DNA from: Flavobacteria bacterium RIFCSPLOWO2_12_FULL_35_11
GTDB lineage: Bacteria > Bacteroidota > Bacteroidia > Flavobacteriales > Flavobacteriaceae
DNA: 64,000 bases
Direction: 5' to 3'
NCBI GenBank assembly: GCA_001800975.1
Contig: MGWK01000060.1
Span: 29,975-93,974, forward strand
Shown: positions 26,197-35,391 of the stretch, in pieces
Layout of the letters: the number at the start of each line of letters is the position of its first letter
Numbering within the stretch: the stretch's first letter is position 1
Position numbers and translations under genes: made by a program
Notes under the pieces: generated by a model
What the model was told of the DNA's origin: nothing
What the model saw: only the letters and a program-made list of their open reading frames with translations
The model's database searches: none

Positions 26197-26516
26197 GCTG
26201 AACTTGTTTCAGCATCTGCAAATGTTCAACTCAATTATGTTTAAAAAATCTATTCAAAAGACCCTTAGCTGGTGCGAGCGTCACGCGCGTACCTCGTACC
26301 CATGCTAGCACCGTCACGAGCGACACGCTCGCGCTAGCAACTGGTATTTTAGTATGTTGGAATTGGTATGTTGGATAATAAATGCACACGCGTATTGAAA
26401 TAATATCACAATCACGAGCGACACGCTCGCGCTGGCATTAGGGATTACAAGCTTCAACAGTTAAACAATTCAACGTTTACACGCTTCAACGATTAAACAA
26501 TTAAACAGTTAAACGC
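26197..26516. repeat. Repeat-filled gap: hairpin, palindromic copies D and E, AAC-rich tract
   Basis: No gene is seen here. GCTGAACTTGTTTCAGC (26197-26213) is a small hairpin also found in another form near 28730. Copy D of the GCTGGTGCGAGCG palindrome is at 26268-26338, and a right half only (copy E: TCACGAGCGACACGCTCGCG) is at 26412-26431. From about 26448 to 26516 the sequence is a degenerate tandem of TTAAACAATTCAACG-type units running up to the tex stop. Confidence 0.8.
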
Positions 26517-28640
26517 TTACACATTTAAAGAAAGTTGTATCCGTTTTCTTGGAATATCTACCTCCAACACTTTCACAATCACGTGTTGCTGCAAACTGAC
26601 AATTGAATTAACGTCGCTCACAAATGTATCGGATAAATTGGAGATATGAACCAAGCCACCTTCTTTAATGCCTATATCAACAAAACAACCGAAATTTGTA
26701 ATGTTATTTACAATTCCCGGCAATAACATACCTTCACGCAAATCATTGATGGAAGTGATATTTTGGTTAAAAGAAAATACCTTTGCTTTTTGGCGCGGAT
26801 CCAATCCGGGTTTTTCTAACTCTTTGAGCACATCTTTTAAAGTAGGCAATCCTATGGATTCTGACACGTAATTTTCCAATTGAATCGCATGCAAAATAGC
26901 CTTATTTCCAATAAGTTCAGAAATAGCCACATGATTGTCCGTTGCCATTTTGTGAACTATTTCATAGCTTTCGGGATGAACGGCAGAATCATCCAGTAAA
27001 TTTTTAGCATTTTTAATTCGTAAAAATCCAGCACTTTGCTCAAAAGCCTTATCTCCAAGTCTAGCCACCTTTTTAATGTCATTTCTTGATAAAAACGCAC
27101 CATTCATAGTTCTGAACGCCACGATATTTTCCGCCAACTTTGGACCGATCCCAGACACATAACTCAACAAAGATTCACTTGCCGTATTGATATTAACCCC
27201 AACCATATTTACACAGCTTTCAACAGTGCTGTCCAAAGCAATTTTTAATTTAGTTTGGTCCACATCATGCTGGTATTGACCAACACCAATAGATTTTGCA
27301 TCAATTTTTACCAATTCCGCCAAAGGATCAGACAACCTTCGTCCAATAGAAACAGCACCTCGAACAGTTACATCGCAATTGGGAAACTCATCACGCGCTA
27401 TTTTTGAAGCGGAATAAATAGAGGCCCCGGCTTCACTTACTACATAAACCTCTATATCCGTATAAAATTTGATGTTCTTTATAAATTGTTCTGTTTCACG
27501 TGAAGCGGTGCCATTGCCAATTGCGATTGCTTCAATTTTATAAGCGCTTACCAAAGAACTAATTTTGCCAGAGGCGCCTTTTAAGTCATTTTGTGGCGCA
27601 TTGGGATAAATTGTCTCATTATAGACCAAATCGCCCTGAGCGCCCAGGCAAACCACTTTACAGCCCGATTTAAATCCGGGATCAATGGCCAAAATGTTTT
27701 TTTCTCCAAGCGGCGCACCCAACAACAATTGTTTTAAGTTTTTTGCAAAAACCTGAATGGCGGAATCATCGGCTTTTTCCTTCGCCAAATTTAACCTTTC
27801 ATTCGCCAAGGCCGGGAAAAGCAGCCTTTTATAGGCATCTTGAATCGCAATTTTAATATGGGCAGCGCACTCATTTCTTGAATTGATAATCCGCTCTTCC
27901 ATTTTAGAAATGGCCTTTTCGTCATCTATTTCAACTTTCACGCGAATAAACCCTTCATTTTCTGCGCGTAAAATGGCCAATAAACGATGCGATGGACATC
28001 GGCTCAACGATTCTGAAAAATTAAAATAATCACGATATTTTTGGGCTTTCTCGTCAGCAGCTTTTGTTTTTATTACAGTGGAGGAAATAACGGCAAACTT
28101 TTCCAATTGATATCGAATGCTGTTTCTGATATCGGTTCGCTCATTAATCCATTCCGAAATAATATGTTGTGCACCTTCAAAAGCTTCGGTAACCGTTTTT
28201 ACTTCAGCTGTGGTGTATTTTTGGGCAATCTCAGCAATATTCTCAGCTCGCTGACTCATAATGATTTTTGCCAAAGGTTCCAAACCTTGGTTACGCGCAA
28301 TTTCGGCTTTTGTTTTTCGCTTTTTCTTAAACGGAAGGTAAAGATCTTCCAAGGTGATTAAATCGTTTGCGGCAATAATTTTCGCTTTCAATTCGTCAGT
28401 TAAAACTTCTTGGGCGGCCAATTCTTTGATGATGGCAGTTTTGCGTTTTTCCAACACTTCAAACTGTAATTTATACTTAACAATTTCACCAATTTGAACT
28501 TCATCCAAACCACCTGTCAATTCTTTTCTGTATCGGGAAATAAATGGAATGGTACAATCCTCATTTAACAATTGTACCGTATTTTGAATGCCTTTATCGG
28601 GAAGGTTGGTAAAGGATTTTATATAATTGCGTAGTTGCAT
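26517..28640 (-). CDS. tex: Tex family RNA-binding protein (S1 domain)
   Basis: A 707-residue Tex/YhgF protein, a conserved nucleic-acid-binding factor linked to transcription. The order is an N-terminal helical Tex domain, a YqgF/RNase H-like domain (ILAIDPGFKSGCKVV near 320), a helix-hairpin-helix region (SYVSGIGPKLAENIV near 495), and a C-terminal S1 RNA-binding domain (GMLLPGIVNNITNFGCFVDI near 635, then GGLVHISNLSD). Full length. It is a single gene between repeat-rich gaps. The first residues MQLRNYIKSFTNLPDKGIQ fit the family start. The precise function in Bacteroidota is unknown. Confidence 0.95.
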   Translation of the reverse strand: MQLRNYIKSFTNLPDKGIQNTVQLLNEDCTIPFISRYRKELTGGLDEVQIGEIVKYKLQFEVLEKRKTAIIKELAAQEVLTDELKAKIIAANDLITLEDLYLPFKKKRKTKAEIARNQGLEPLAKIIMSQRAENIAEIAQKYTTAEVKTVTEAFEGAQHIISEWINERTDIRNSIRYQLEKFAVISSTVIKTKAADEKAQKYRDYFNFSESLSRCPSHRLLAILRAENEGFIRVKVEIDDEKAISKMEERIINSRNECAAHIKIAIQDAYKRLLFPALANERLNLAKEKADDSAIQVFAKNLKQLLLGAPLGEKNILAIDPGFKSGCKVVCLGAQGDLVYNETIYPNAPQNDLKGASGKISSLVSAYKIEAIAIGNGTASRETEQFIKNIKFYTDIEVYVVSEAGASIYSASKIARDEFPNCDVTVRGAVSIGRRLSDPLAELVKIDAKSIGVGQYQHDVDQTKLKIALDSTVESCVNMVGVNINTASESLLSYVSGIGPKLAENIVAFRTMNGAFLSRNDIKKVARLGDKAFEQSAGFLRIKNAKNLLDDSAVHPESYEIVHKMATDNHVAISELIGNKAILHAIQLENYVSESIGLPTLKDVLKELEKPGLDPRQKAKVFSFNQNITSINDLREGMLLPGIVNNITNFGCFVDIGIKEGGLVHISNLSDTFVSDVNSIVSLQQHVIVKVLEVDIPRKRIQLSLNV

Positions 28641-28721
28641 TTTTGAATTTAGTTAACAGATGGCAGTTTCAGTTTACAGTCAAAGAAACTGTTTAAAATA
28701 TTTAATTTTGACAAAAAAATC

Positions 28722-28788
28722 GTCACCCTGAACTTGTTTCAGGGTCTCACCAAATAAGTATGAGATGCTGAACCAAGTTCAGCATGAC
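28722..28788. repeat. Palindromic element with 27-bp imperfect inverted repeat
   Basis: The left arm (28722-28748, starting GTCACCCTGAACTTG) and right arm (28762-28788, ending CAAGTTCAGCATGAC) are inverted repeats matching at 22 of 27 positions. Each arm is also a small hairpin (CTGAACTTGTTTCAG and CTGAACCAAGTTCAG). It lies in the 173 bp gap between metG and tex; there is no ORF. Confidence 0.8.
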
Positions 28789-28813
28789 ATCTGCAGATTA
28801 ATTGAAAAAAAGA

Positions 28814-30874
28814 CTAACTTATTTGCGCGCCATTGCTAACCGAATCATTTTCAGGTTCAATAAATGCCAGCTTGCCATCGGCCGTATTGGTCATTAAAAT
28901 CATTCCCATACTTTCGATGCCTTTTAAATTTCTTGGTGCCAGATTAACCAAAACCGTCACTTTTTGTCCGATGATATCTTCCGGGTTAAAACTTTCTGCG
29001 ATACCGGATACTATGGTGCGGACATCAATACCAACATCAACTTTAAGTTGCAGTAGCTTTTTAGTTTTCGGAACTTTAATCGCATCAATAATAGTTCCAA
29101 CCCTAATGTCCAATTTTGTGAAATCATCGAATTCAATGGTTTCCTTTTGGGGTTCAACAACATTATTTTCTGAAATATTAGCCAATTTAGTTGCTTCCAA
29201 CCTGTCTAATTGAATTTGGATTTCACTGTCTTCAATTTTCGCAAACAACAATTCTCCTTTGCTAATTTGGTGATTTGGATGCAGTAATTCTTCTTTTTCT
29301 TCAACATCATTCCAAGCCAATTCATTAGTGCCAATATTGAGGATTTTTTTTAATTTTTCTGAAGTAAACGGCAAAAAAGGCTCGCTCAAAACCGCCAAAG
29401 CAGTGGCAATTTGCAAGGCAACATACATGACTGTTTTTACACGTTCTTCATCTTCTTTGATCATTTTCCATGGTTCTTCATCGGCCAAATATTTGTTTCC
29501 CAATCGCGCCAAATTCAGTAACTCTTGCGAGGCTTCCCTAAACCTGAAGCGAGCTATTGAATTGCCAATTATGGAAGGGAATTTTTGCAATTTTTCCAAA
29601 GTTTCATTATCAATGTCAGAAAACTCATTGGGCTCAGGAACACTACCGTTATAATATTTTTCAGTTAAAACAACCACTCTATTGATAAAATTGCCAAAAA
29701 TTGCCACCAGTTCGTTGTTGTTTCTTGCCTGAAAATCTTTCCAGGTAAAATCGTTGTCCTTTGTTTCCGGCGCATTGGCCGTTAAAGCATAGCGCAATAC
29801 ATCTTGTTTATTTGGAAAATCTTCCAAATATTCGTGTAGCCAAACCGCCCAATTTTTTGAGGTGGAGATTTTATTGCCTTCCAAGTTTAAGAATTCATTT
29901 GCAGGCACATTTTCAGGCAAAATATAAGTGCCTTCAGCTTTTAGCATCGCCGGAAAAATAATGCAATGAAATACAATATTGTCTTTGCCAATAAAATGAA
30001 TCAATTTTGTGTCTTTGTCTTTCCAATAAGGTTCCCAGTCTTTTCCTTCGCGCGCCGCCCATTCTTTGGTTGAAGAAATATAACCGATAGGTGCATCAAA
30101 CCAAACGTACAACACTTTTCCTTCAGCATTTTCAACCGGTACCGGAATTCCCCAATCCAAATCTCGCGTTACCGCTCTTGGTTTCAGTCCGTCGTCCAGC
30201 CACGATTTAACTTGTCCTAACACATTCGCTTTCCAATCGTTTTTATGGCCTTCCACAATCCATTCGCGCAGCCATTTTTCATACTTTTCCAAAGGCAAAT
30301 ACCAATGTTTTGTCATTTTTTTGGTGGGTACATTTCCTGTAATTGCTGATTTCGGATTGATTAAATCGGTTGCATTGTGGCTTGTTCCGCATTTTTCGCA
30401 TTGGTCGCCGTAGCTTTCTTCATTGCCGCATTTCGGACAAGTGCCAACCACAAATCTGTCCGCCAAAAACTGGTTCGCTTCCTCGTCATACAATTGTTCG
30501 CTGGTTTCTTCAATAAATTTTCCTTCATCATATAATTTCATAAAAAATTCAGAAGCTGTTTTATGGTGAATTTCTGCTGATGTACGCGAATAATTATCAA
30601 AAGAAATTCCGAAATCTTCAAAAGATTTTTTAATGATGGCATGGTATTTATCCACCACATCCTGTGGCGAAATGCCCTCTTTTTTTGCTTTAATGGTAAT
30701 TGGCACGCCGTGTTCGTCAGATCCGCAAATGTAAATCACATCGTTTCCAGTAATGCGCAAATAACGTGCGTAAATATCGGCAGGAACATAAACGCCCGCC
30801 AAATGCCCAATATGAACCGGGCCGTTGGTGTAAGGCAGCGCTGCCGTAATGGTATATCTTTTTAAATTGCTCAT
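28814..30874 (-). CDS. metG: Methionine--tRNA ligase
   Basis: Charges tRNA-Met with methionine. I start at the ATG at 30874 ([18 protein letters not shown]), not the GTG seven codons upstream; this gives 686 residues. The class I signature HIGH appears as HIGHLAG, and KMSKS as KISTSKN. Between them are two zinc-binding CxxC pairs ([18 protein letters not shown]). The C-terminal extension from about residue 575 is an EMAP/tRNA-binding domain ([36 protein letters not shown]), so the enzyme is the long dimeric type. It is divergent from the LD-carboxypeptidase gene; a TATTTTTG box on the minus strand (30902-30895) could serve as its promoter. Confidence 0.97.
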   Translation of the reverse strand: MSNLKRYTITAALPYTNGPVHIGHLAGVYVPADIYARYLRITGNDVIYICGSDEHGVPITIKAKKEGISPQDVVDKYHAIIKKSFEDFGISFDNYSRTSAEIHHKTASEFFMKLYDEGKFIEETSEQLYDEEANQFLADRFVVGTCPKCGNEESYGDQCEKCGTSHNATDLINPKSAITGNVPTKKMTKHWYLPLEKYEKWLREWIVEGHKNDWKANVLGQVKSWLDDGLKPRAVTRDLDWGIPVPVENAEGKVLYVWFDAPIGYISSTKEWAAREGKDWEPYWKDKDTKLIHFIGKDNIVFHCIIFPAMLKAEGTYILPENVPANEFLNLEGNKISTSKNWAVWLHEYLEDFPNKQDVLRYALTANAPETKDNDFTWKDFQARNNNELVAIFGNFINRVVVLTEKYYNGSVPEPNEFSDIDNETLEKLQKFPSIIGNSIARFRFREASQELLNLARLGNKYLADEEPWKMIKEDEERVKTVMYVALQIATALAVLSEPFLPFTSEKLKKILNIGTNELAWNDVEEKEELLHPNHQISKGELLFAKIEDSEIQIQLDRLEATKLANISENNVVEPQKETIEFDDFTKLDIRVGTIIDAIKVPKTKKLLQLKVDVGIDVRTIVSGIAESFNPEDIIGQKVTVLVNLAPRNLKGIESMGMILMTNTADGKLAFIEPENDSVSNGAQIS

Positions 30875-30974
30875 CAAAATTTGTTTAAGTGCCACAAAAA
30901 TAAGGATTGTTTCCTAGAAAAGTGAATAGTTGATTCGGTTTTCGTAATTTGCATTATGTTTTATTAATTTTATT

Positions 30975-31874
30975 ATGATTCATCCCAACTATTTGCAAAA
31001 AGAAGATACTGTTGCCATTGTTTCAACAGCACGGAAAATTTCTTCAGATAAAATAATTCCTGCCATTAAATTATTGGAAAAATGGGGACTGAATGTAATT
31101 ATTGGAGAAACTATTGGTTCAGAAGAAAATCAATTTGCTGCTTCAGATGAAAAAAGAATTGCAGATTTTCAACAACTATTAGACAACCCAAAAGTCAAGG
31201 CGATTTGGTGCGCACGTGGCGGTTATGGAACTGTAAGAATTGTTGACAAACTTGATTTTTCAGCATTTAAAAAATACCCAAAATGGATTGTCGGCTATTC
31301 CGACATCACAGTTTTACACAACCACATTCATAAATTAGGCGTAGAAACATTGCATGCAACTATGCCAATTAATATAGAAAATAACAGCAAAAACGCCTTA
31401 GCAACCTTACAAAAAAGCCTCTTCGGAAAAAATTTGTCTTATGAAATTCCTGCTGATGAAAAAAATAAATCAGGAAATGCTTCAGGTGAACTTGTGGGCG
31501 GAAATTTATCTGTTTTATATAGTTTACTAGGAAGTAAATCGGCCATAAAAACCGCCGGTAAAATTCTTTTTATGGAAGATTTGGATGAATATTTATACCA
31601 TATCGACAGGATGTGCATGAACCTGAAACGAAACGGCTATTTCGATAATTTAAAAGGATTGGTTGTTGGCGGAATGAGTGATATGCACGACAATGAAATT
31701 CCTTTTGGCAAAACTCCGGAAGAAATTATTTTAGATTGCGTTTCTGAATATGATTTTCCGGTGGTTTTTAATTTTCCTGCCGGACATTTGGATGATAACC
31801 GAGCATTGATTTTAGGACGAAAAGTTGAATTAAGTGTAACGCCCGAAAAAGCAATGCTTAAATTTTTACAATAA
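30975..31874 (+). CDS. LD-carboxypeptidase (S66 family)
   Basis: Predicted to trim the terminal D-alanine from tetrapeptide stems of recycled peptidoglycan. The 299-residue protein has the S66 serine in GYSDITVLHN, the substrate-loop CARGGYGTVRIVD, and the remaining Ser-His-Glu triad residues in LFMEDLDEYLYHIDR and FPAGHLDDN. There is no signal peptide, consistent with a cytoplasmic recycling enzyme such as LdcA. Its stop overlaps the yraN start by one base, so the two genes are co-translated. Confidence 0.92.
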   Translation: MIHPNYLQKEDTVAIVSTARKISSDKIIPAIKLLEKWGLNVIIGETIGSEENQFAASDEKRIADFQQLLDNPKVKAIWCARGGYGTVRIVDKLDFSAFKKYPKWIVGYSDITVLHNHIHKLGVETLHATMPINIENNSKNALATLQKSLFGKNLSYEIPADEKNKSGNASGELVGGNLSVLYSLLGSKSAIKTAGKILFMEDLDEYLYHIDRMCMNLKRNGYFDNLKGLVVGGMSDMHDNEIPFGKTPEEIILDCVSEYDFPVVFNFPAGHLDDNRALILGRKVELSVTPEKAMLKFLQ

Positions 31875-32233
31875 TGGCAACACACAACGAACTGGGAGAA
31901 TTGGGCGAAGAACTTGCCGTAGAAGAACTTAAAAAAAATGGCTATGAAATTGTGGAACGCAATTGGCGCTATAAAAAAGCGGAAATTGACATTATTGCAC
32001 GAAAAAATGATGTTTTGGCCATTGTTGAAGTAAAAACCCGTTCATCAGATTATTTTGGGGATCCGCAGGATTTTGTGAATTCCAAAAAAATTAAAATGTT
32101 GGTGGAAGCCGTAAATGAATATGTAATTTCCAAAGATTTGGATGTTGAAGTCCGCTTCGACATTATTGCCATCATAAAAAATGAAAACAAACTTACACTT
32201 GAGCATCTTGAAGATGCTTTTTTTCATTTTTAA
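31874..32233 (+). CDS. YraN family protein (UPF0102, nuclease-like fold)
   Basis: A 119-residue member of UPF0102/YraN, with a PD-(D/E)XK nuclease-like fold. The key residues are present: the conserved E in GELGEELAVEELKKNGYEI, the metal-ligand Asp in KAEIDIIARK, and the E-x-K pair in AIVEVKTRSS. A DNA-related role has been proposed, but function is unproven. Its ATG overlaps the stop of the LD-carboxypeptidase gene, so it is the second gene of that operon. Its 3' end overlaps the convergent TlpA-type gene by 4 bp. Confidence 0.92.
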   Translation: MATHNELGELGEELAVEELKKNGYEIVERNWRYKKAEIDIIARKNDVLAIVEVKTRSSDYFGDPQDFVNSKKIKMLVEAVNEYVISKDLDVEVRFDIIAIIKNENKLTLEHLEDAFFHF

Positions 32234-33576
32234 TTTTCAAAATAGGCCTTAACATCATCAAAATGTTCAGGTTTTGCAACAATTCTCTTTTCTTGGTCGA
32301 GTATAAAATAAGTAGGCGTTGAATTAATTTTGTATTCATGAGCCATTTCATTTTCCCATTTTTTTAAGCCTAAAATATTCGTCCACGTTGTTAATTTTGA
32401 AGTGAATTGCTCATAGTCTTTATTATTGTCTTCCAAAGCCACGGCAATCACGTGCATTTTGTTGTTTCCGTTCGTAAATTCATACAACTTGGGGATTTCC
32501 TGCAAACAATGTGAACAAGTTGTGCTCCAAAAAACCAGGATGTAATTTTCTGAAATAGTCAATTCACTTAATTTTTTTTGCACGCCATTTTCTTCCCAAG
32601 TAATTTCGGGCGCCTTGTTTCCAATAGCCAATTTAATTTTTGATTGCATTTCGTCAACAAACGCTTCATCTTTGAAATTCGCAGGTAATTTGCTGTAGAA
32701 ATTATCAAGTACAAAGTCAATCAAAGGCATATTTTCAAACTGCTCAAAGGCGTATATTAAAGAAGTTAAAATCTCACTTTTCACTTCATTATTTCCGCCA
32801 ACTTTTTGCATCACTTCACTTATCGCATTTTTGTACAATGCATTTTGAACCTGAACATCATCCGAAACATTCAAATAAAACACATATTCAATGGCTTTTT
32901 CACCAAAAAAGTTTGAGTTTTTCATTGCATTGTCCTCAAAATTTATGAAATCAAAATAATGTTGTTTTACGCTGTTTAAATATTCCTGCGGTGAGGTAAA
33001 AAGCGTGGGCGCAAAATAATTACGGGCCGATTTTATAAAATGATTCGCCAATTTACCCTCAGTTCTTTTTTCATATTCACTTTGAGTTTTGGCATAAATA
33101 TTTAAGGTTTCAGCAAATAAATCAATGGTAATTTTATCTTGTTTTTTATCCTTCAGCCCAAAAAATGTTATTTGCAACGAATCCAGTCTTTGCTTCACAA
33201 TTGCAGTTTCATTCAAATAATTGGCATAAGTTTTATTTTCTTCTGAATTTGAAAATTCTAAAGTGCTTGAAATATTTAATGGGTCAAATTTTAACTTAAC
33301 ATCAGCTTGGCTAAAAAGAAAATCAATATATCCTACAACTCCCGGATTGAAAGACAGTCGATACATTCCTGCTGAAGCTCCCTGCGGAATTTCCATTTTA
33401 AATTGGTCGTTGTCCATTTTTGAATTTGAAACATACACTTGTTTGGCGCCTTTTAATTGGTATAAAACAACTCGGGTCACCAAATTGTTTTTCGGACTTA
33501 AAGTGCCTGTAATTGTATTCTGACTTTGAACGCCCGCAGAAATAAATAATAGTGCACACAACAAATTTTTTAGCAT
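32230..33576 (-). CDS. TlpA-like thiol-disulfide oxidoreductase (periplasmic)
   Basis: A 448-residue exported protein: signal peptide (MLKNLLCALLFISAGVQS), then a DUF4369-like beta domain (about 20-100: ITGTLSPKNNL, MYRLSFNPG), a long helical middle, and a C-terminal thioredoxin-like domain from about 325. The redox site is C-S-H-C in FWSTTCSHCLQEIPKLYEF near residues 352-355. It probably reduces disulfides in the periplasm or handles haem or protein maturation, as other Bacteroidota TlpA proteins may. A TACTTTTG box on the minus strand (33621-33614) may be its -7 element; no matching -33 was found. Confidence 0.88.
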   Translation of the reverse strand: MLKNLLCALLFISAGVQSQNTITGTLSPKNNLVTRVVLYQLKGAKQVYVSNSKMDNDQFKMEIPQGASAGMYRLSFNPGVVGYIDFLFSQADVKLKFDPLNISSTLEFSNSEENKTYANYLNETAIVKQRLDSLQITFFGLKDKKQDKITIDLFAETLNIYAKTQSEYEKRTEGKLANHFIKSARNYFAPTLFTSPQEYLNSVKQHYFDFINFEDNAMKNSNFFGEKAIEYVFYLNVSDDVQVQNALYKNAISEVMQKVGGNNEVKSEILTSLIYAFEQFENMPLIDFVLDNFYSKLPANFKDEAFVDEMQSKIKLAIGNKAPEITWEENGVQKKLSELTISENYILVFWSTTCSHCLQEIPKLYEFTNGNNKMHVIAVALEDNNKDYEQFTSKLTTWTNILGLKKWENEMAHEYKINSTPTYFILDQEKRIVAKPEHFDDVKAYFEN

Positions 33577-33651
33577 TTTCCTTTTTTTTGTATTATTTAT
33601 TCATAAATCACGCCAAAAGTAACTATTTTTATTTTTCTGAAACTTTATAGT

Positions 33652-34446
33652 ATGAATTTTGACCATAAAATAATATGGATTACCGGCGCATCATCGGGCA
33701 TTGGAAAATCCTTGGCTATTGCGCTTTCAAAACAACACACAAAATTAATTCTCTCTTCCCGAAATGAAAAGGAACTGAATGCTGTGAAAAATAGCTGTGA
33801 ACATCCTGAAAATATCAAAGTTTTACCGCTCGATTTGGAAGATTATATGAGTTTGTCCAGCAAAGTTGAAAAGGCTTTGTCGCTATTTGGCAGTGTTGAT
33901 ATGCTGTTTAACAACGGCGGAATCAGCCAACGGTCGTATGCTAAAGACACAGCAATTTCCGTGGATAAACGCATTATGGACATTAATTATTTGGGAACGG
34001 TGGCACTTACGAAAACGCTTCTGCCTCATTTTATTGAAAAAAATAGCGGTCATTTTGTGGTAATTACCAGTATCGTCGGGAAAATTGGTACGCCGTTGCG
34101 TTCCTCTTATGCTGCTTCAAAACACGCGTTACACGGATTTTTTGACAGTTTACGCGCCGAAGTTTATCACAACAACATTAAAGTTACCATTGCTTGTCCG
34201 GGATTTGTGCAAACAAATGTGTCTCTAAATGCATTAACAGCCGATGGAACGCCTCAAAATAGGATGGACGGTGCCACCAAAAACGGATTAACGCCTGAAG
34301 TATTTGCCAAAAAATTGCTGAAAGCTGTTCGCCAAGAAAAACAGGAAGTTTATATAGGCGGATTTAAAGAAAAATTGGCGGTTTATGTAAAACGGTTTTT
34401 TCCTGAATTACTTTCAAAAATGATAAGGAAGCTGGCTGTGACCTAA
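33652..34446 (+). CDS. SDR family oxidoreductase
   Basis: A 264-residue short-chain dehydrogenase/reductase. The nucleotide-binding motif is TGASSGIGKSLA near the N-terminus, followed by LFNNGGISQRS (the NNAG-type motif) and the catalytic Y-x3-K in SSYAASKHALHGF. The FDSLRAEVYHNNIKVTIACPGFV stretch (residues around 165-187, given here only as landmarks FDSLRAE and CPGFV) is typical of the DHRS7-like group. The substrate is unknown. It converges with the small gene downstream, overlapping by 4 bp. Confidence 0.93.
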   Translation: MNFDHKIIWITGASSGIGKSLAIALSKQHTKLILSSRNEKELNAVKNSCEHPENIKVLPLDLEDYMSLSSKVEKALSLFGSVDMLFNNGGISQRSYAKDTAISVDKRIMDINYLGTVALTKTLLPHFIEKNSGHFVVITSIVGKIGTPLRSSYAASKHALHGFFDSLRAEVYHNNIKVTIACPGFVQTNVSLNALTADGTPQNRMDGATKNGLTPEVFAKKLLKAVRQEKQEVYIGGFKEKLAVYVKRFFPELLSKMIRKLAVT

Positions 34447-34796
34447 ATCAGTTTGTTTGCTTTAAAATACAAAACTATGGCTTCTTTCATCAACACCGTT
34501 TGTTCACCCGATTTTAGTGGCGGCAATTCTTCCAAAACTTTATAATGTGGCCAGCCGTCATTGTCAAAAAAGTCAAATTCGTAATAGCCAAAAGGCTCCA
34601 GCAATCGGCAAATTGCAATGTGCATTAAATTTACCTTATCATCTTTTTTAAATTCTTTGGCGCCCTGTCCCAATTCCTGAACACCAATTAAATAAATAAT
34701 GGCATCTAAATTAAGAAGTTCTCCATCGCCAAAAGTAGCCGATAATATTTTGAGTACTTGCTCCCAATCTTCTTTTAAATTTTTATCTCTTGACAT
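34443..34796 (-). CDS. Conserved hypothetical protein, 117 residues
   Basis: I do not recognise a named family. I start at the ATG at 34796 (MSRDKNLKEDWEQ) because the frame's earlier ATG at 34838 runs into the divergent promoter region of cvpA. The protein has no signal or membrane segment; it is mildly acidic, with LNLDAIIYLIGVQELGQG and a C-terminal YEFDFFDNDGWPHYK. It appears cytosolic. It converges with the SDR gene (4 bp overlap) and diverges from cvpA, 64 bp apart. Codon use is like that of its neighbours, so it is probably a real gene. Confidence 0.7.
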   Translation of the reverse strand: MSRDKNLKEDWEQVLKILSATFGDGELLNLDAIIYLIGVQELGQGAKEFKKDDKVNLMHIAICRLLEPFGYYEFDFFDNDGWPHYKVLEELPPLKSGEQTVLMKEAIVLYFKANKLI

Positions 34797-34860
34797 TTTG
34801 AAATTATAGTTAGTTGGCAAATATACAAATCGATTCATGTATATTTACAAAAATCATGAG

Positions 34861-35388
34861 ATGAATACATTTGATATCATAATCACTGCGCTTTTGTTAT
34901 TTGGTTTTATAAGCGGTTTATTTAAAGGCTTATTTGTTGAAGTTGCTTCGTTTGTTGCCCTAATTGCAGGAATTTATGGCGCAATTAAATTCTCCCATTT
35001 TATTAGGGAATTTTTGGCAACCCGCGTTTCTTGGGATGAAAAATACATCACCCTAATGTCATTTGCCGTAAGCTTTATTGTAATTGTTATAGCAATTTCA
35101 TTGCTGGGAAAACTGTTTACTAAAATTGCCGATTTCGCCAGTTTGGGCATTTTAAACAAATTGCTTGGCGGAATTTTCGGCGTCTTAAAAGTCGGACTTA
35201 TATTAAGCGTTGTTCTTATAATTTTCAGCAAATTGAACAATAAACTTCCGTTTATTTCTAATGAACAACAAGAAAGTGCCGTTTTATACAAACCCCTTAA
35301 AAATTTGGCACCAACCATATTTCCGCAGTTTGTAAAAGTTGAGGATGGTAAAAAAGGAAAAATTGATGAATTGTTTCTTCAAAAATAG
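34861..35388 (+). CDS. CvpA family membrane protein
   Basis: A 175-residue inner-membrane protein of the CvpA family (colicin V production in E. coli; general role unclear, linked to envelope stress). I use the ATG at 34861, giving MNTFDIIITALLLFGF, rather than the in-frame ATG 8 codons earlier. Four hydrophobic helices are visible (about 3-20, 27-45, 65-85, 105-125), with GLFKGLFVEVASFVAL and LNKLLGGIFGVLKVGLILS typical of the family. The C-terminus is soluble. It converges with batE downstream, only 3 bp from its stop. Confidence 0.88.
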   Translation: MNTFDIIITALLLFGFISGLFKGLFVEVASFVALIAGIYGAIKFSHFIREFLATRVSWDEKYITLMSFAVSFIVIVIAISLLGKLFTKIADFASLGILNKLLGGIFGVLKVGLILSVVLIIFSKLNNKLPFISNEQQESAVLYKPLKNLAPTIFPQFVKVEDGKKGKIDELFLQK

Positions 35389-35391
35389 ACT

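Noticed and set aside
19932..26436. CRISPR array suspected from repeated GCTGGTGCGAGCG units
   Set aside because: The copies are self-complementary, unevenly spaced by kilobases, and no spacers or cas genes are seen.
30875..30895. GTG start seven codons upstream for metG
   Set aside because: The ATG at 30874 gives the usual N-terminus a few residues before the catalytic core; the extension MALKQIL is not typical.
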